The notes: generated by a model from the sequence alone, not told the origin. Numbered from the stretch's first letter, positions 22,775 through 31,466 are shown. The stretch: 35,571 bases of DNA from Rikenellaceae bacterium (GCA_900769905.1 CAAGIL010000132.1:1-35571), one strand, 5' to 3'. Translations and numbers: made by a program.

Positions 22775-25321
22775 ATGCGCCGCACACTTGCAACTCTCAG
22801 CCTGCTCTTCGCCGTCATGATTTCAGCTCCGGCTCAGGAGAGGCTGGAGTTCGGGCGCGGCACACTCATCCTTACCCCACTCAGCGAAAATACCCTCAGG
22901 GTACAATATACCCGGGGAGGGAATCTGAATCTTCCTGAGTGGATTTATACCGGAAACAAGGACGTCAGGTACCGGAGCAGAGTCTCCAGGGACGGCGTCC
23001 TTGAATTGTCAACCAAAGGGTTCAAGGCGATTGCACATCCCGGTCTTGAATCCCTGAGCATCCAGGACAGACAGGGAAGGACCGTATTCACAGCCTTGGC
23101 CCATCAGCTCAAAGAATCTAAAGCAGGGGACCTGGATGTATTTGAAGCCGGGCTGGAAGTCTTTGACAACAGCGGCTTCCAGTTCGGCCTGGGCCAGTTC
23201 CAGGACGGCTACCTCAATGTCAGCGGCCTGACTCGCAGGCTCACCCAGGTCAATACCCAGATTTCCCTCCCGATGTATATTTCCGGAAGCGGTTACGGCC
23301 TGCTCTGGAACAATTACGGTCTCACCGATTTCAATCCTTCAGAACAGTTCATCCGGCTGGAAAGGCAGGAAGGTAGCGGCAAGACCGAAACGGTGAATGT
23401 CACAGGTACCAGCGGCGGAAGGCAGGAAGTCCGTTCCGGAAGCATTTTCACGGCCGAACTGGAAGTGCCTGAGGACGGATGCTACTCCGTCATCCTGGAC
23501 TGCGGAAGAAAAATGTCCAGAAGGCAGAAACTTGCCATAGACGGGGAGATCGTGTTCGATCTGAACAATCTCTGGCTGCCGCCTACCTGCTCCGCAATCG
23601 TTGAACTCAAGGCAGGCAAGCACAGCATAGTGGCAGAAATGGAAAAAGATGATACTCCGATACTGGGGCTGCGGAAAGTCACGGATGTAACGGAACTCCG
23701 TTCCCCTGTCGCGGAATGCGTGGACTATACCGTATTTGTGGGCGATGCCGGGGAGATTACAGCCTCATTCAGGGAGCTGACCGGCGAAATACCGCTGATG
23801 CCGAAATGGGCCCTTGGCTATATCCACTGCCGCGAGCGCTACCACAGTTCTGAAGAGATACTCCAGAATGCCGCAGAGTTCCGCAATCGCGGAATTGGAG
23901 TGGATGTGATGGTGCAGGATTGGCAGTACTGGGGAGACAACGGCTGGAATGCGATGGCCTTCGACAAAAAGCACTACCCTGATCCGAAAGCCCTGCTTGA
24001 CAGCCTCCACGCGATGGATATGAGGCTTATGCTTTCAGTGTGGTCCAAGATAGACAAGAGCAGCGAGCTCGGAAAGGAGATGGAGCAGGCGGGTTACTAT
24101 ATACCTGACACTGACTGGATTGACTTCTTCAACCCGGAAGCCGCTGCGACTTATTGGGACAATTTCAGCAGCAGGCTGCTCAAGCCGTACGGAATCGATG
24201 CCTGGTGGCAGGATGCCACTGAACCGGAGAACGACGACCTTGTCGGGAGACGGATATGGAACGGTACCCTCCCCGGCGAGCTGCTGCGCAACGCTTACCC
24301 GCTCACGGTCAGCCGCACGGTTTACGAAGGTCTGAGAAGGGATGACCCGCAGCGCAGAAGTATGATACTCACCCGCAGCGCCTTCCCGGGTATGCAGAGA
24401 TATGCCACCGCCACCTGGTCGGGAGACGTGGGCAACGACTGGAACACCCTTCGCACCCAGATCAACGCCGGACTGGGAATGATGTCCGCAGGCCAGGCCT
24501 GGTGGACCTACGATGCAGGCGGTTTCTTCCGTCCGCGCGGGCAGTACGGCGACAAGGATTACACCGAGCGTATGCTGCGCTGGGTGGAGTGTTCCGTATT
24601 CCTCCCTCTGATGAGGGTTCACGGCTATATGAGCAATACCGAGCCTTGGCGCTACGGACCGGAAGCGGAGCGTATAATAAAGGACAACATTGCCCTGCGC
24701 TACTCCCTGATGCCTTATATCTATTCCTGGAACGCCAGGGTAAGTTTCGACGGCAGCACACTGATGCGCCCGCTGATCTTCGACTTCCCTCAGGACACGA
24801 AGGCCCTGGAAACCGACTGCGAATATATGTTCGGAGACGCGCTGCTCGTCCGTCCAGTCACGAATTCAGGAGAGGAAATCGTGGAATGTTATCTTCCTGA
24901 AAACAAGGGCGGCTGGTACGATTTCCACAGCGGTCGCCACTACGAGGGCGGCAGGGCAGTGAAATATGCCCCTGGAATTGAGCGTATTCCCGTGTTTGCG
25001 AGGGCAGGATCAATCATACCTATGGGCAAGGCAGTGCAATACGCGGCCGAGGACAAGAGCGGATACCTTGACATACGCGTATATCCCGGAGCCGATGCCG
25101 GCTTCGTGCTCTACGAGGATGCAGGAGACGATTACGGCTACGAGAACGGAGAGTGCAGCTTTATCCCTATGACTTGGGACGATAAGCGTCAGTGCCTCGA
25201 AATCGGAGCGAGGAAAGGCAGTTACGAAGGGCTGCCTGAAACCCGCACAATCAAAGTGACGGTAAACGGAAAGAGCCTTGAAGCCGTCTATGACGGCCAC
25301 CGGGTCAAGATGAAGTTCTGA
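22775..25321 (+). CDS. Secreted glycoside hydrolase family 31 (alpha-glucosidase / alpha-xylosidase type)
   Basis: An 848-residue enzyme that should release alpha-linked glucose or xylose. Residues 1-20 are a signal peptide (LATLSLLFAVMISAPAQ). An N-terminal beta-sandwich contains an inserted domain at about 190-310 (TETVNVTGTSGG...GSIFTAELEVPEDGCYSVILDCG...LKAGKHSIVAEMEKDD) that resembles PA14-like inserts of Bacteroides GH31 enzymes. The nucleophile is Asp480 in DAWWQDATEPEND and the acid/base is Asp551 in TWSGDVGNDW; both are present. WWQDATEPE is the form common in alpha-xylosidases, but the substrate is not certain. A DUF5110-like domain ends the protein. No SusC/SusD genes are in the window. 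It ends at the terminator at 25326. Confidence 0.93.
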   Translation: MRRTLATLSLLFAVMISAPAQERLEFGRGTLILTPLSENTLRVQYTRGGNLNLPEWIYTGNKDVRYRSRVSRDGVLELSTKGFKAIAHPGLESLSIQDRQGRTVFTALAHQLKESKAGDLDVFEAGLEVFDNSGFQFGLGQFQDGYLNVSGLTRRLTQVNTQISLPMYISGSGYGLLWNNYGLTDFNPSEQFIRLERQEGSGKTETVNVTGTSGGRQEVRSGSIFTAELEVPEDGCYSVILDCGRKMSRRQKLAIDGEIVFDLNNLWLPPTCSAIVELKAGKHSIVAEMEKDDTPILGLRKVTDVTELRSPVAECVDYTVFVGDAGEITASFRELTGEIPLMPKWALGYIHCRERYHSSEEILQNAAEFRNRGIGVDVMVQDWQYWGDNGWNAMAFDKKHYPDPKALLDSLHAMDMRLMLSVWSKIDKSSELGKEMEQAGYYIPDTDWIDFFNPEAAATYWDNFSSRLLKPYGIDAWWQDATEPENDDLVGRRIWNGTLPGELLRNAYPLTVSRTVYEGLRRDDPQRRSMILTRSAFPGMQRYATATWSGDVGNDWNTLRTQINAGLGMMSAGQAWWTYDAGGFFRPRGQYGDKDYTERMLRWVECSVFLPLMRVHGYMSNTEPWRYGPEAERIIKDNIALRYSLMPYIYSWNARVSFDGSTLMRPLIFDFPQDTKALETDCEYMFGDALLVRPVTNSGEEIVECYLPENKGGWYDFHSGRHYEGGRAVKYAPGIERIPVFARAGSIIPMGKAVQYAAEDKSGYLDIRVYPGADAGFVLYEDAGDDYGYENGECSFIPMTWDDKRQCLEIGARKGSYEGLPETRTIKVTVNGKSLEAVYDGHRVKMKF

Positions 25322-25325
25322 AGTG

Positions 25326-25361
25326 CAAAATACCGGCCTCGCTACCGAGACCGGTATTTTG
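25326..25361. terminator. Bidirectional terminator after the GH31 gene
   Basis: CAAAATACCGG (25326-25336) with CCGGTATTTTG (25351-25361), plus an inner CTCG/CGAG stem and a 4-base loop, with one mismatch. T-runs stand on both strands, so it can serve the GH31 gene and the convergent lipoprotein gene. Confidence 0.85.
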
Positions 25362-25395
25362 TATGCGTTATGCCGCCAGCTATGCGGTAGAGATA

Positions 25396-26001
25396 TCACT
25401 TGTCCAGTTCTACCTGGCAAAGAGTCGGGACATACCGATCAATATCGAAAGTAAAATCATTGGCGGAGTTACCGTCAATGTCTATTCTGTAACATTCGGG
25501 AAAATATGAAGGAACTTTTTTCCCTGCTCTCTGCTGGGTATGATTACGCCAAAAAGTCTCAATATGATGTGTTTCGTCATCCCCGAATAATTGTGGGCAG
25601 GCAAGATCGAACGATATGACATCCTGGAAATTAGACCACTTGGTATATAAAGCAAGAGTAATTACAAAATAACGTTTACTGTCAAAAGCCTCAATATGTA
25701 CATTAGGAACAGCAAAATCACCCTTTGGGAAATCAGAAAGCCTCGTTGGATCTGAGAGGGTACACTCCAGGGAAAATTCATCCGTACTAATCATTCCTGA
25801 AGTGGCTTCTTCTGAAGGAACACTCTTAGGACTCCATTCAATCAGAGGAAGCGCATCAACCGTATTCTGCCCATTTTCATCAATGAAACAATAGCCAGTA
25901 TGATATGTTACGTGTATTCCGCCAAAGGAGTATTTCTCATAAAGCTTGGAGCAGGAGGAGCACATAATAACCAATACAATCAGAATAGTTATCTTTTTCA
26001 T
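25396..26001 (-). CDS. Hypothetical lipoprotein next to a C10 protease
   Basis: A 201-residue protein with a lipoprotein signal (KKITILIVLVIMCSSC, Cys17 likely lipidated). The mature part has no motif I recognise and is rich in aromatic and acidic residues. It begins 10 bases after the C10 protease gene ends and must be co-transcribed with it. Bacteroides C10 proteases are known to be paired with small staphostatin-like or propeptide-like inhibitors. This protein shows no visible similarity to the propeptide of its neighbour, so an inhibitor role is only a guess. Base composition is AT-rich like its partner and unlike the flanking genes. Confidence 0.75.
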   Translation of the reverse strand: MKKITILIVLVIMCSSCSKLYEKYSFGGIHVTYHTGYCFIDENGQNTVDALPLIEWSPKSVPSEEATSGMISTDEFSLECTLSDPTRLSDFPKGDFAVPNVHIEAFDSKRYFVITLALYTKWSNFQDVISFDLACPQLFGDDETHHIETFWRNHTQQRAGKKVPSYFPECYRIDIDGNSANDFTFDIDRYVPTLCQVELDK

Positions 26002-26011
26002 AATGCTGGTT

Positions 26012-27472
26012 TTAATAATTTCTGGAGATTAAATAATTCTGTCTAGAATATCTATAGTCGATATTGTCATACAAATACCAAGTGTTGTCTGGATATTCAT
26101 ATCCCCAATTCATATGACAATAGAAAGTGGTTGGGCCTCCATCAAGAACATATGGGTTATCAATTGAGTAATATGAGGCGGTAAAACTGCCACAATCATA
26201 AGGTTGCCATTCGGCGAATGCATACATACCTGCCGTTCCTACTTCCCTTCCTCCGTCACATACCCAATAGTGACTGTTCCTCCCTATATATTGGGTATCA
26301 CCAGGTAAAAATTCGTGATCTACACCCATGCCTAACATAATGACGGGTCTATGTCCGACAATTATGCTTTGCATAACATCAGTGGCGACATTATCCGTAT
26401 CTCTCACTACATTATAGCCTATTTCTTCAATACCGTCTTCCATATCACCAGGAGTAGTCCAGGACCCGGATGACCAATAGTGGGTATTAAGTTTCTCACC
26501 AACATACATTACCAACTTTGCCTGATTTGAAGAAGCCTTTACTTCATTAGGAATACTGTCCCAAGTTATGGTTTCTCCATTATACACAAAGGAAGGTGGA
26601 TACTCATAATACTTCATAACTTGAGCCATAGCAATAGGTCCACATCCGGGGGAATAATCCCCACATAGAGAATCAAAAGGCGAGTCTTGATGCCATACTG
26701 TAGACAAAAGAGGCCCAACTTGTTTCTCGTTTTCGCCTTCTTTCCACCCCACAACAGAACAATTCAAGCTGGAATGATTATAGTTTGCACTATAGCATAA
26801 TTGGTTATAAAAAGCCGAATAACCGGCATCTTCAAAAATGCTCTGAACATTTGAGAGGGGAGCAAAGTTCCAACCTTCCCCTCCATATTGCATAAACAAT
26901 TCATCACAACGTTCCCAGCAAGCGATTTCTGCTGCAGTAGGTGTTGTCTTTGTCGCTGTGTTAGGAATATGGTTTTGGCTACCTTCGTAATAATTCCAGA
27001 TACGCCTGAAGTTTCGTTTTATAGAATCCGTCTGATTAGGACTTTGTACAATTGCTTCTTCCAAGTTTCCCATCCAGATTGACATACCTCCAGAAATGGA
27101 GCCATAATCAAAATTCCCTTCAGATGCATAAGCCAATACCGGGTAGTATTCTTTTGTTGCACTTACCAGAACAAATCCCCCATCAGGATAATTGAGAACA
27201 TAGAAAAGAGTTTTACCATTACTCGTAATTTCTTTAATATCAACATCTTCCTCGCAGATATCTGAGGAAGAAGATGACTTGGTGAGTTTGTTGATTCCCC
27301 TAAATCTATTTGCTAAATTAAGTGCTTGAGATCCAGAAACATCAATATCTGTTGAAAGAGTGTACTCCTTATCAGGAGTAAAGGAAGCATCGAGGGGCGC
27401 CTCTACAATTTTTGTGCACCCCAGAACCATTAGTGCTAAAGCACAGAATAGCGTGGTAAATAATGTGCGCAT
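26012..27472 (-). CDS. C10 family cysteine peptidase lipoprotein (streptopain-like)
   Basis: A 486-residue secreted protease. The signal ends in VLGC (Cys19 lipidated). Residues about 45-165 are a Spi-type propeptide (LFYVLNYPDGGFVLVSATKEYYPVLAYASEG). The catalytic domain has the nucleophile Cys277 in SPGCGPIAMAQVMKYY, preceded by GPLLSTVWHQDSPF, and His401 in NSHYWVCDGG. MNWGYE at 454-459 fits the conserved Trp region. Both catalytic residues are present. The gene is clearly more AT-rich than its surroundings and sits between a copied cls end, tRNA-Phe and a terminator, which suggests acquisition. It leads a two-gene unit with the unknown lipoprotein. Confidence 0.9.
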   Translation of the reverse strand: MRTLFTTLFCALALMVLGCTKIVEAPLDASFTPDKEYTLSTDIDVSGSQALNLANRFRGINKLTKSSSSSDICEEDVDIKEITSNGKTLFYVLNYPDGGFVLVSATKEYYPVLAYASEGNFDYGSISGGMSIWMGNLEEAIVQSPNQTDSIKRNFRRIWNYYEGSQNHIPNTATKTTPTAAEIACWERCDELFMQYGGEGWNFAPLSNVQSIFEDAGYSAFYNQLCYSANYNHSSLNCSVVGWKEGENEKQVGPLLSTVWHQDSPFDSLCGDYSPGCGPIAMAQVMKYYEYPPSFVYNGETITWDSIPNEVKASSNQAKLVMYVGEKLNTHYWSSGSWTTPGDMEDGIEEIGYNVVRDTDNVATDVMQSIIVGHRPVIMLGMGVDHEFLPGDTQYIGRNSHYWVCDGGREVGTAGMYAFAEWQPYDCGSFTASYYSIDNPYVLDGGPTTFYCHMNWGYEYPDNTWYLYDNIDYRYSRQNYLISRNY

Positions 27473-27500
27473 TGTATTGTAAATTAATTATGTATATTTG

Positions 27501-27531
27501 CAAATGTGAGCAAAAAAATCAATTTTTCAAA
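27501..27531 (-). promoter_or_regulatory. Likely promoter of the C10 protease unit
   Basis: On the minus strand, TTTG (27531-27528), a 19-base spacer, and CACATTTG (27508-27501). The -33 and spacing are exact; the -7 has one change from TAnnTTTG. Confidence 0.45.
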
Positions 27532-27545
27532 ATAAATTTACAATT

Positions 27546-27569
27546 CCGCCTGATGTCCCCGCTGCTGTA
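27546..27569 (+). pseudogene. Copy of the last codons of cls (24-bp inverted repeat)
   Basis: On the plus strand this reads RLMSPLL followed by TAA, the same ending as cardiolipin synthase at 20008. The 24 bases are an exact reverse complement of 20009-20032. Similarity stops at once on the 5' side, where the AT-rich protease unit begins. It looks like the 3' scrap of a second cls-like gene, or a recombination scar. Confidence 0.6.
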
Positions 27570-27585
27570 AGGGATAATACACAAA

Positions 27586-27611
27586 AAAGACCGGCTGAAA
27601 AGTCGGTCTTT
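27586..27611 (-). terminator. Terminator of tRNA-Phe
   Basis: An 11-bp stem (27586-27596 with 27601-27611, one G-U pair in one reading) closes a 4-base loop. It begins 4 bases after the tRNA 3' end, and a run of six T follows on the minus strand. Confidence 0.85.
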
Positions 27612-27615
27612 CTTG

Positions 27616-27688
27616 TGGTGCTGGCAGGAGTTGAACCGGCGACACATGGATTTTCAGTCCATTGCTCTACCACCTGAGCTACAGCACC
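27616..27688 (-). tRNA. tRNA-Phe (GAA)
   Basis: A 73-nucleotide tRNA. The acceptor stem GGTGCTG/CAGCACC, the D-arm GTAGCTCAGGTGGTAGAGC, the anticodon stem ATGGA/TCCAT with loop CTGAAAA, and the T-arm GCCGGTTCAACTCCTGC all fold. The anticodon GAA lies at 27655-27653. The 3' CCA is not encoded. The 3' end faces the AT-rich protease unit. Confidence 0.95.
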
Positions 27689-27727
27689 TTCTTTGTGGTC
27701 CCGAAGGGGATTGCCCTAACGGGAATG

Positions 27728-27758
27728 CAAAGGTAGTAATTATTTTCAATCTTGCAAA
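27728..27758 (-). promoter_or_regulatory. Promoter of tRNA-Phe
   Basis: On the minus strand, TTTG (27758-27755), a 19-base spacer, and TACCTTTG (27735-27728), identical in boxes and spacing to the antiporter promoter at 16688-16718. Confidence 0.75.
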
Positions 27759-27786
27759 GGTTTCAAGAAAAAACTTTAAAAATTCT

Positions 27787-28968
27787 TTACTGCAAGGCGG
27801 ACTTGAGCTGCGAAAGGGCAGTGGCAAGCAGGGAGCGAGGGCAGGCTATGTTGAGTCGCATATAGCCTTCGCCGCCCGGGCCGAACATTGCTCCGTCGTT
27901 GAGGGCGAGCCCGGCCTTGTTTATGAAAAGATCCACCAGATCCTTCTGCTCCAGCCCGAGTTTGCGGCAGTCTAGCCAGACGAGGAAAGAGGCCTGGGGA
28001 CGCACAGGGTGGATTTCAGGAAGATTCCCGGCAAACCACTCGCATACAAAATCCATATTGCCTTCCACATAGGCCAGCATCTCATTCCTCCAGGCAAGAC
28101 CCTGCTCGCTGTAGGCTGCGCGGGTGGCCTCTAGGGCGAAGATGGTAGGATCCTCCAATTCGCAGGCTCCAAGGTAGTTGAAGAACTTTTCCCTCAACTC
28201 GGCGTTCTTGATTATGCAGTAGGAGCTGACTATACCCGCAATGTTGAAGGTCTTGGAAGGGGCCATGAAGCTTATGCTGCAAAGGGCGGCATCTTCGCTG
28301 ACGGAAGCGAAAGGAATGTGCCGCTTTCCTCCAAGCACCATCTCGGCGTGGATTTCATCCGACACGACTATGACACCTCTGCGGCAGCATATTTCCGCGA
28401 GCCTGGCAAGAGTCTCTTTCGGAAAACATATCCCGCACGGGTTGTGGGGATTGCTGAGTACGAGCATTTTGGTGCGCGGCCCTATCAGCTTTTCCAAACC
28501 CTCGAAATCCATCTCGTAGCTCCGGAGGAAGCCATCGGAGTCATAAACAGGGATGAGCGGATTGTTCACCACCTCGAAGCCGCAGGCCTGGGGAACAAGC
28601 CTGAACGGATGGTAAACCGGAGGCTGTATGATGACCTGGTCGCCGGGGGAGAGGAAGCACCTCTGGGCGAGGCCTATTCCCTTGACTATGCCAGGGATGT
28701 AGCACATTTCCTCAGGCTTTACGCTCCAGCCGTGCAGTTTCTCAACCCAGGAGGCTAGCACGGAAAAGTAGTCGCCTTTCATAGTGTAACCGAAAATCGG
28801 GTGGTCCAGGCGGCGGCGCAGGGCCTCGACTATGAAATCAGGGGTCTTGAAATCCATATCCGCAACCCAGAGGGGTATAAGGTCGGCGCGTCCGTATCTT
28901 TCTGCAAGAGCATCATATTTGAGGCAGGAGGACCCGCGCCTATCAATCACTTCATCAAAATTGTACAT
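27787..28968 (-). CDS. MalY/PatB-type PLP aminotransferase (putative C-S lyase)
   Basis: A 393-residue fold-type I PLP enzyme. The N-terminus MYNFDEVIDRRGSSCLKYD and PLWVADMDFKTPDFIVEAL are the MalY/PatB signature. SNPHNPCG and the PLP lysine in FMAPSKTFNIAG are present. Relatives split cystathionine or cysteine conjugates, or act as aminotransferases; the substrate is not fixed by sequence. The start at ATG 28966-28968 is chosen because the conserved N-terminus begins there and a -7 box (28992-28999) lies within the longer open frame that reaches 29034. Confidence 0.88.
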   Translation of the reverse strand: MYNFDEVIDRRGSSCLKYDALAERYGRADLIPLWVADMDFKTPDFIVEALRRRLDHPIFGYTMKGDYFSVLASWVEKLHGWSVKPEEMCYIPGIVKGIGLAQRCFLSPGDQVIIQPPVYHPFRLVPQACGFEVVNNPLIPVYDSDGFLRSYEMDFEGLEKLIGPRTKMLVLSNPHNPCGICFPKETLARLAEICCRRGVIVVSDEIHAEMVLGGKRHIPFASVSEDAALCSISFMAPSKTFNIAGIVSSYCIIKNAELREKFFNYLGACELEDPTIFALEATRAAYSEQGLAWRNEMLAYVEGNMDFVCEWFAGNLPEIHPVRPQASFLVWLDCRKLGLEQKDLVDLFINKAGLALNDGAMFGPGGEGYMRLNIACPRSLLATALSQLKSALQ

Positions 28969-28991
28969 TCCAATTAAATACTGATTAAATG

Positions 28992-28999
28992 CAAAATTA
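28992..28999 (-). promoter_or_regulatory. -7 box for the MalY-type gene
   Basis: On the minus strand it reads TAATTTTG, an exact TAnnTTTG, 23 bases before the chosen ATG. A -33 TTTG is not evident. Confidence 0.45.
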
Positions 29000-29058
29000 G
29001 TCATATTTTTTCGTATATTCGCGCCCAAGTTCAACTAAATCCTTTTTTATGTTAAGAA

Positions 29059-30075
29059 ATGAAGAAACTACTTTATTCGATTGCAGCATTGCTGCTCTGC
29101 TTTCTTGCGCACTCGCAAGAGGCTGACAATCTCGGTAGTTACGCCGAGGTGAAACTTATTTCACGCCTTGACCTGAACCCTACCTACAGCCTCGGTGAGG
29201 CCGAGATGGGTTTCGACTTTGGCAATTCATTATTCTGTACAACATTCGAGGGCGCTGCATCCGAGAATTTCTCCTGGTTCATCTGCAACCATTGGTTCAG
29301 CGCGATCGGCTTCAAATGGCCGTATCAAAATCTCGGACGATCGGACGAAACCAACTGGCTGGATTACTGCTATGCGGATTTCTCGTTCGGCAACTGGACT
29401 TTCAGACTAGGAAAAGACTTTATGTCCACGGGCGGTTTTGAAGGAGACAACTGGGACTGGGACGGCTACTATGCCAGCACCTCTCCTTACTATGAAGGCC
29501 TTTCCTGCTATCAGTGGGGCGGCAAAATAATATACACCCTTCCGTCCGAAACGAACAGCTTCAGTCTCCAGATGACAACTTCCCCTTACGGACTGCATCC
29601 TTTCTCCAGCGGTCTCTGGGCTTATTCAGCAGCCTGGGACGGAGAATTTGACAATTTTGCTTTCAAGGCCAGCTATTCCGCAATCCAGTATGACAAGGGA
29701 GACTTCGACCATGTTTTTTGCCTGGGTACTGAAATATATTTGGGAGACTGGACGCTAACTGTCGACGGCTTCAACAACAGCGGCTATTACGACACGGAGG
29801 AGGAATACAGGTTGGCAAAAGGTGCCACCGGCGTGTACAGGGTGCAATATGCTCCGAGCGAGAAATTCGACGTGCAGCTCCGCGCCACAATTGTCGGCAA
29901 GGACAAGCAGGGACTCCTCCCTTCCTGGCAGAAGTACGCCGCAATCGCCCAGTTCTATCCGCTTAGGGACAGCCAGGACCTGCGTCTGCACGCAAGCTTC
30001 GGTTATGATACGCTCCTCAACAGCCTCAGCCTGATGGTGGGAGCAAAGTATGAATTCAGCCTCAAGCTCTGGTAG
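29059..30075 (+). CDS. Putative outer-membrane beta-barrel (porin-like) protein
   Basis: A 338-residue protein with a signal peptide (residues 1-19, LLYSIAALLLCFLAHSQ). The mature part alternates aromatic and polar residues in many short strands and ends in VGAKYEFSLKLW, a typical beta-barrel C-terminus with an aromatic last residue. I recognise no exact family; the barrel call rests on pattern. The potA gene starts only 2 bases after its stop, so it appears to be the first gene of the polyamine transporter operon. A weak -7 (TATATTCG, 29014-29021) lies upstream. Confidence 0.7.
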   Translation: MKKLLYSIAALLLCFLAHSQEADNLGSYAEVKLISRLDLNPTYSLGEAEMGFDFGNSLFCTTFEGAASENFSWFICNHWFSAIGFKWPYQNLGRSDETNWLDYCYADFSFGNWTFRLGKDFMSTGGFEGDNWDWDGYYASTSPYYEGLSCYQWGGKIIYTLPSETNSFSLQMTTSPYGLHPFSSGLWAYSAAWDGEFDNFAFKASYSAIQYDKGDFDHVFCLGTEIYLGDWTLTVDGFNNSGYYDTEEEYRLAKGATGVYRVQYAPSEKFDVQLRATIVGKDKQGLLPSWQKYAAIAQFYPLRDSQDLRLHASFGYDTLLNSLSLMVGAKYEFSLKLW

Positions 30076-30077
30076 AA

Positions 30078-31466
30078 ATGGTGAAATCAAATATCATCCT
30101 CTCGCTGCAGAATGTAAGTAAGCAGCTGGGTGGAAAGACCATCCTCGACAATATAAGTCTGGATATACGAAAAGGTGAGTTTGTGACCCTGCTCGGTCCT
30201 TCGGGCTGCGGCAAGACCACGACCCTCCGCATCCTGGCGGGCTTCCTTTCCCCGGATGAGGGCTCCGTGCTCCTCGATGGCAAGGATATTGCCTCCCTGC
30301 CTCCGTACAAGCGACCGTTCAACACCGTGTTTCAGCGTTATGCGCTTTTCCCTCACCTTGACGTTTACGACAACATTGCCTTCGGCCTCAAGCTCCAGAA
30401 GATGCCGTCCGACGAGATGGACAAGAGGGTGCGCAGGGTGCTCAAGATGGTGAGTATGACCGACTACGAAGACCGTGACGTGGAGTCCCTTTCCGGCGGT
30501 CAGCAGCAGCGCGTCGCCATAGCAAGGGCCCTTGTGAACCAGCCTCAGATACTGCTCCTCGACGAGCCTCTTGCCGCCCTTGACCTCAAGATGCGCAAGG
30601 ATATGCAGATAGAGCTGAAGGAAATGCACAAGAAACTCGGCATCACCTTCATCTATGTGACCCACGACCAGGAGGAGGCGCTTACCCTGTCCGACACCAT
30701 AGTGGTGATGAACGAGGGCAAGATTCAGCAGATCGGTACCCCTACCGACATCTACAACGAGCCGCAGAACTCCTTCGTCGCCGACTTCATCGGCGAGTCC
30801 AACATCTTGAACGGCAAGATGATATGCGACCGCAAGGTGGAATTTGCCGGACACGCCTTCGACTGCGTGGACGAGGGATTCGGGGAGAATACGGAAGTGG
30901 ATGTGGTCATACGCCCGGAGGACATCTATATTATGAACAGGCTCGAAGGGGCACAGTTCAGCGCAAAGGTCAAGTCCTGCACCTTCAAGGGAGTGCACTA
31001 CGAGATGTTCGTGGATACGGACACGGGATACGAGCTTATGATTCAGGACTACAATGCGTTTGAACCGGGTTCCGAAGTGGGACTCATCATACGTCCGAAC
31101 GATATCCAGGTAATGCGCAAGGAGCGCAGTTTCAACAGCTTCGAGGCGGAAATGGTGGACGGGAACCACGTCAGCTTCCTGGGAGAGGAGTTCGAGTGCG
31201 TGGAGCAGTCGGGATTCCAGGCCGGCGACAAGGTTACTGCCGTGGTGGACTTCGGAAAAGTGGACCTTACCGACCACCAGGAAGACGGAAAGCTTGCCGG
31301 AGAAGTACACTTCCTGCTGTACAAGGGTGACCATTATCATCTCACCATACTCACGGAAGACGGCGACCACATCTGGGTGGATACCGACGACATCTGGGAC
31401 AAGGGAGACCTTGTCGGAATCAACTTCGCACCAGAGGACATCAAGTTGCTGAGAAGAGATGAATAA
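30078..31466 (+). CDS. potA: Spermidine/putrescine ABC transporter ATP-binding protein
   Basis: A 462-residue ATPase of the polyamine importer. Walker A (GPSGCGKTT, residues 40-48), the signature LSGGQQQRVAIARAL, Walker B ILLLDEPLAALD and the switch His in VTHDQEEA are all present. E. coli PotA has 378 residues; the extra length is a second TOBE-like unit. The first spans about 245-350 and the second about 353-460, and both end in similar strings (VGLIIRPNDIQVM and VGINFAPEDIKLL). It overlaps potB by 8 bases. Confidence 0.93.
   Translation: MVKSNIILSLQNVSKQLGGKTILDNISLDIRKGEFVTLLGPSGCGKTTTLRILAGFLSPDEGSVLLDGKDIASLPPYKRPFNTVFQRYALFPHLDVYDNIAFGLKLQKMPSDEMDKRVRRVLKMVSMTDYEDRDVESLSGGQQQRVAIARALVNQPQILLLDEPLAALDLKMRKDMQIELKEMHKKLGITFIYVTHDQEEALTLSDTIVVMNEGKIQQIGTPTDIYNEPQNSFVADFIGESNILNGKMICDRKVEFAGHAFDCVDEGFGENTEVDVVIRPEDIYIMNRLEGAQFSAKVKSCTFKGVHYEMFVDTDTGYELMIQDYNAFEPGSEVGLIIRPNDIQVMRKERSFNSFEAEMVDGNHVSFLGEEFECVEQSGFQAGDKVTAVVDFGKVDLTDHQEDGKLAGEVHFLLYKGDHYHLTILTEDGDHIWVDTDDIWDKGDLVGINFAPEDIKLLRRDE

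Noticed and set aside
20009..27569. Active invertible segment driven by the 24-base inverted repeat
   Set aside because: No recombinase gene is nearby, the segment holds housekeeping genes, and the repeat reads as coding sequence of cls. I keep it as a scar and not as a switch.
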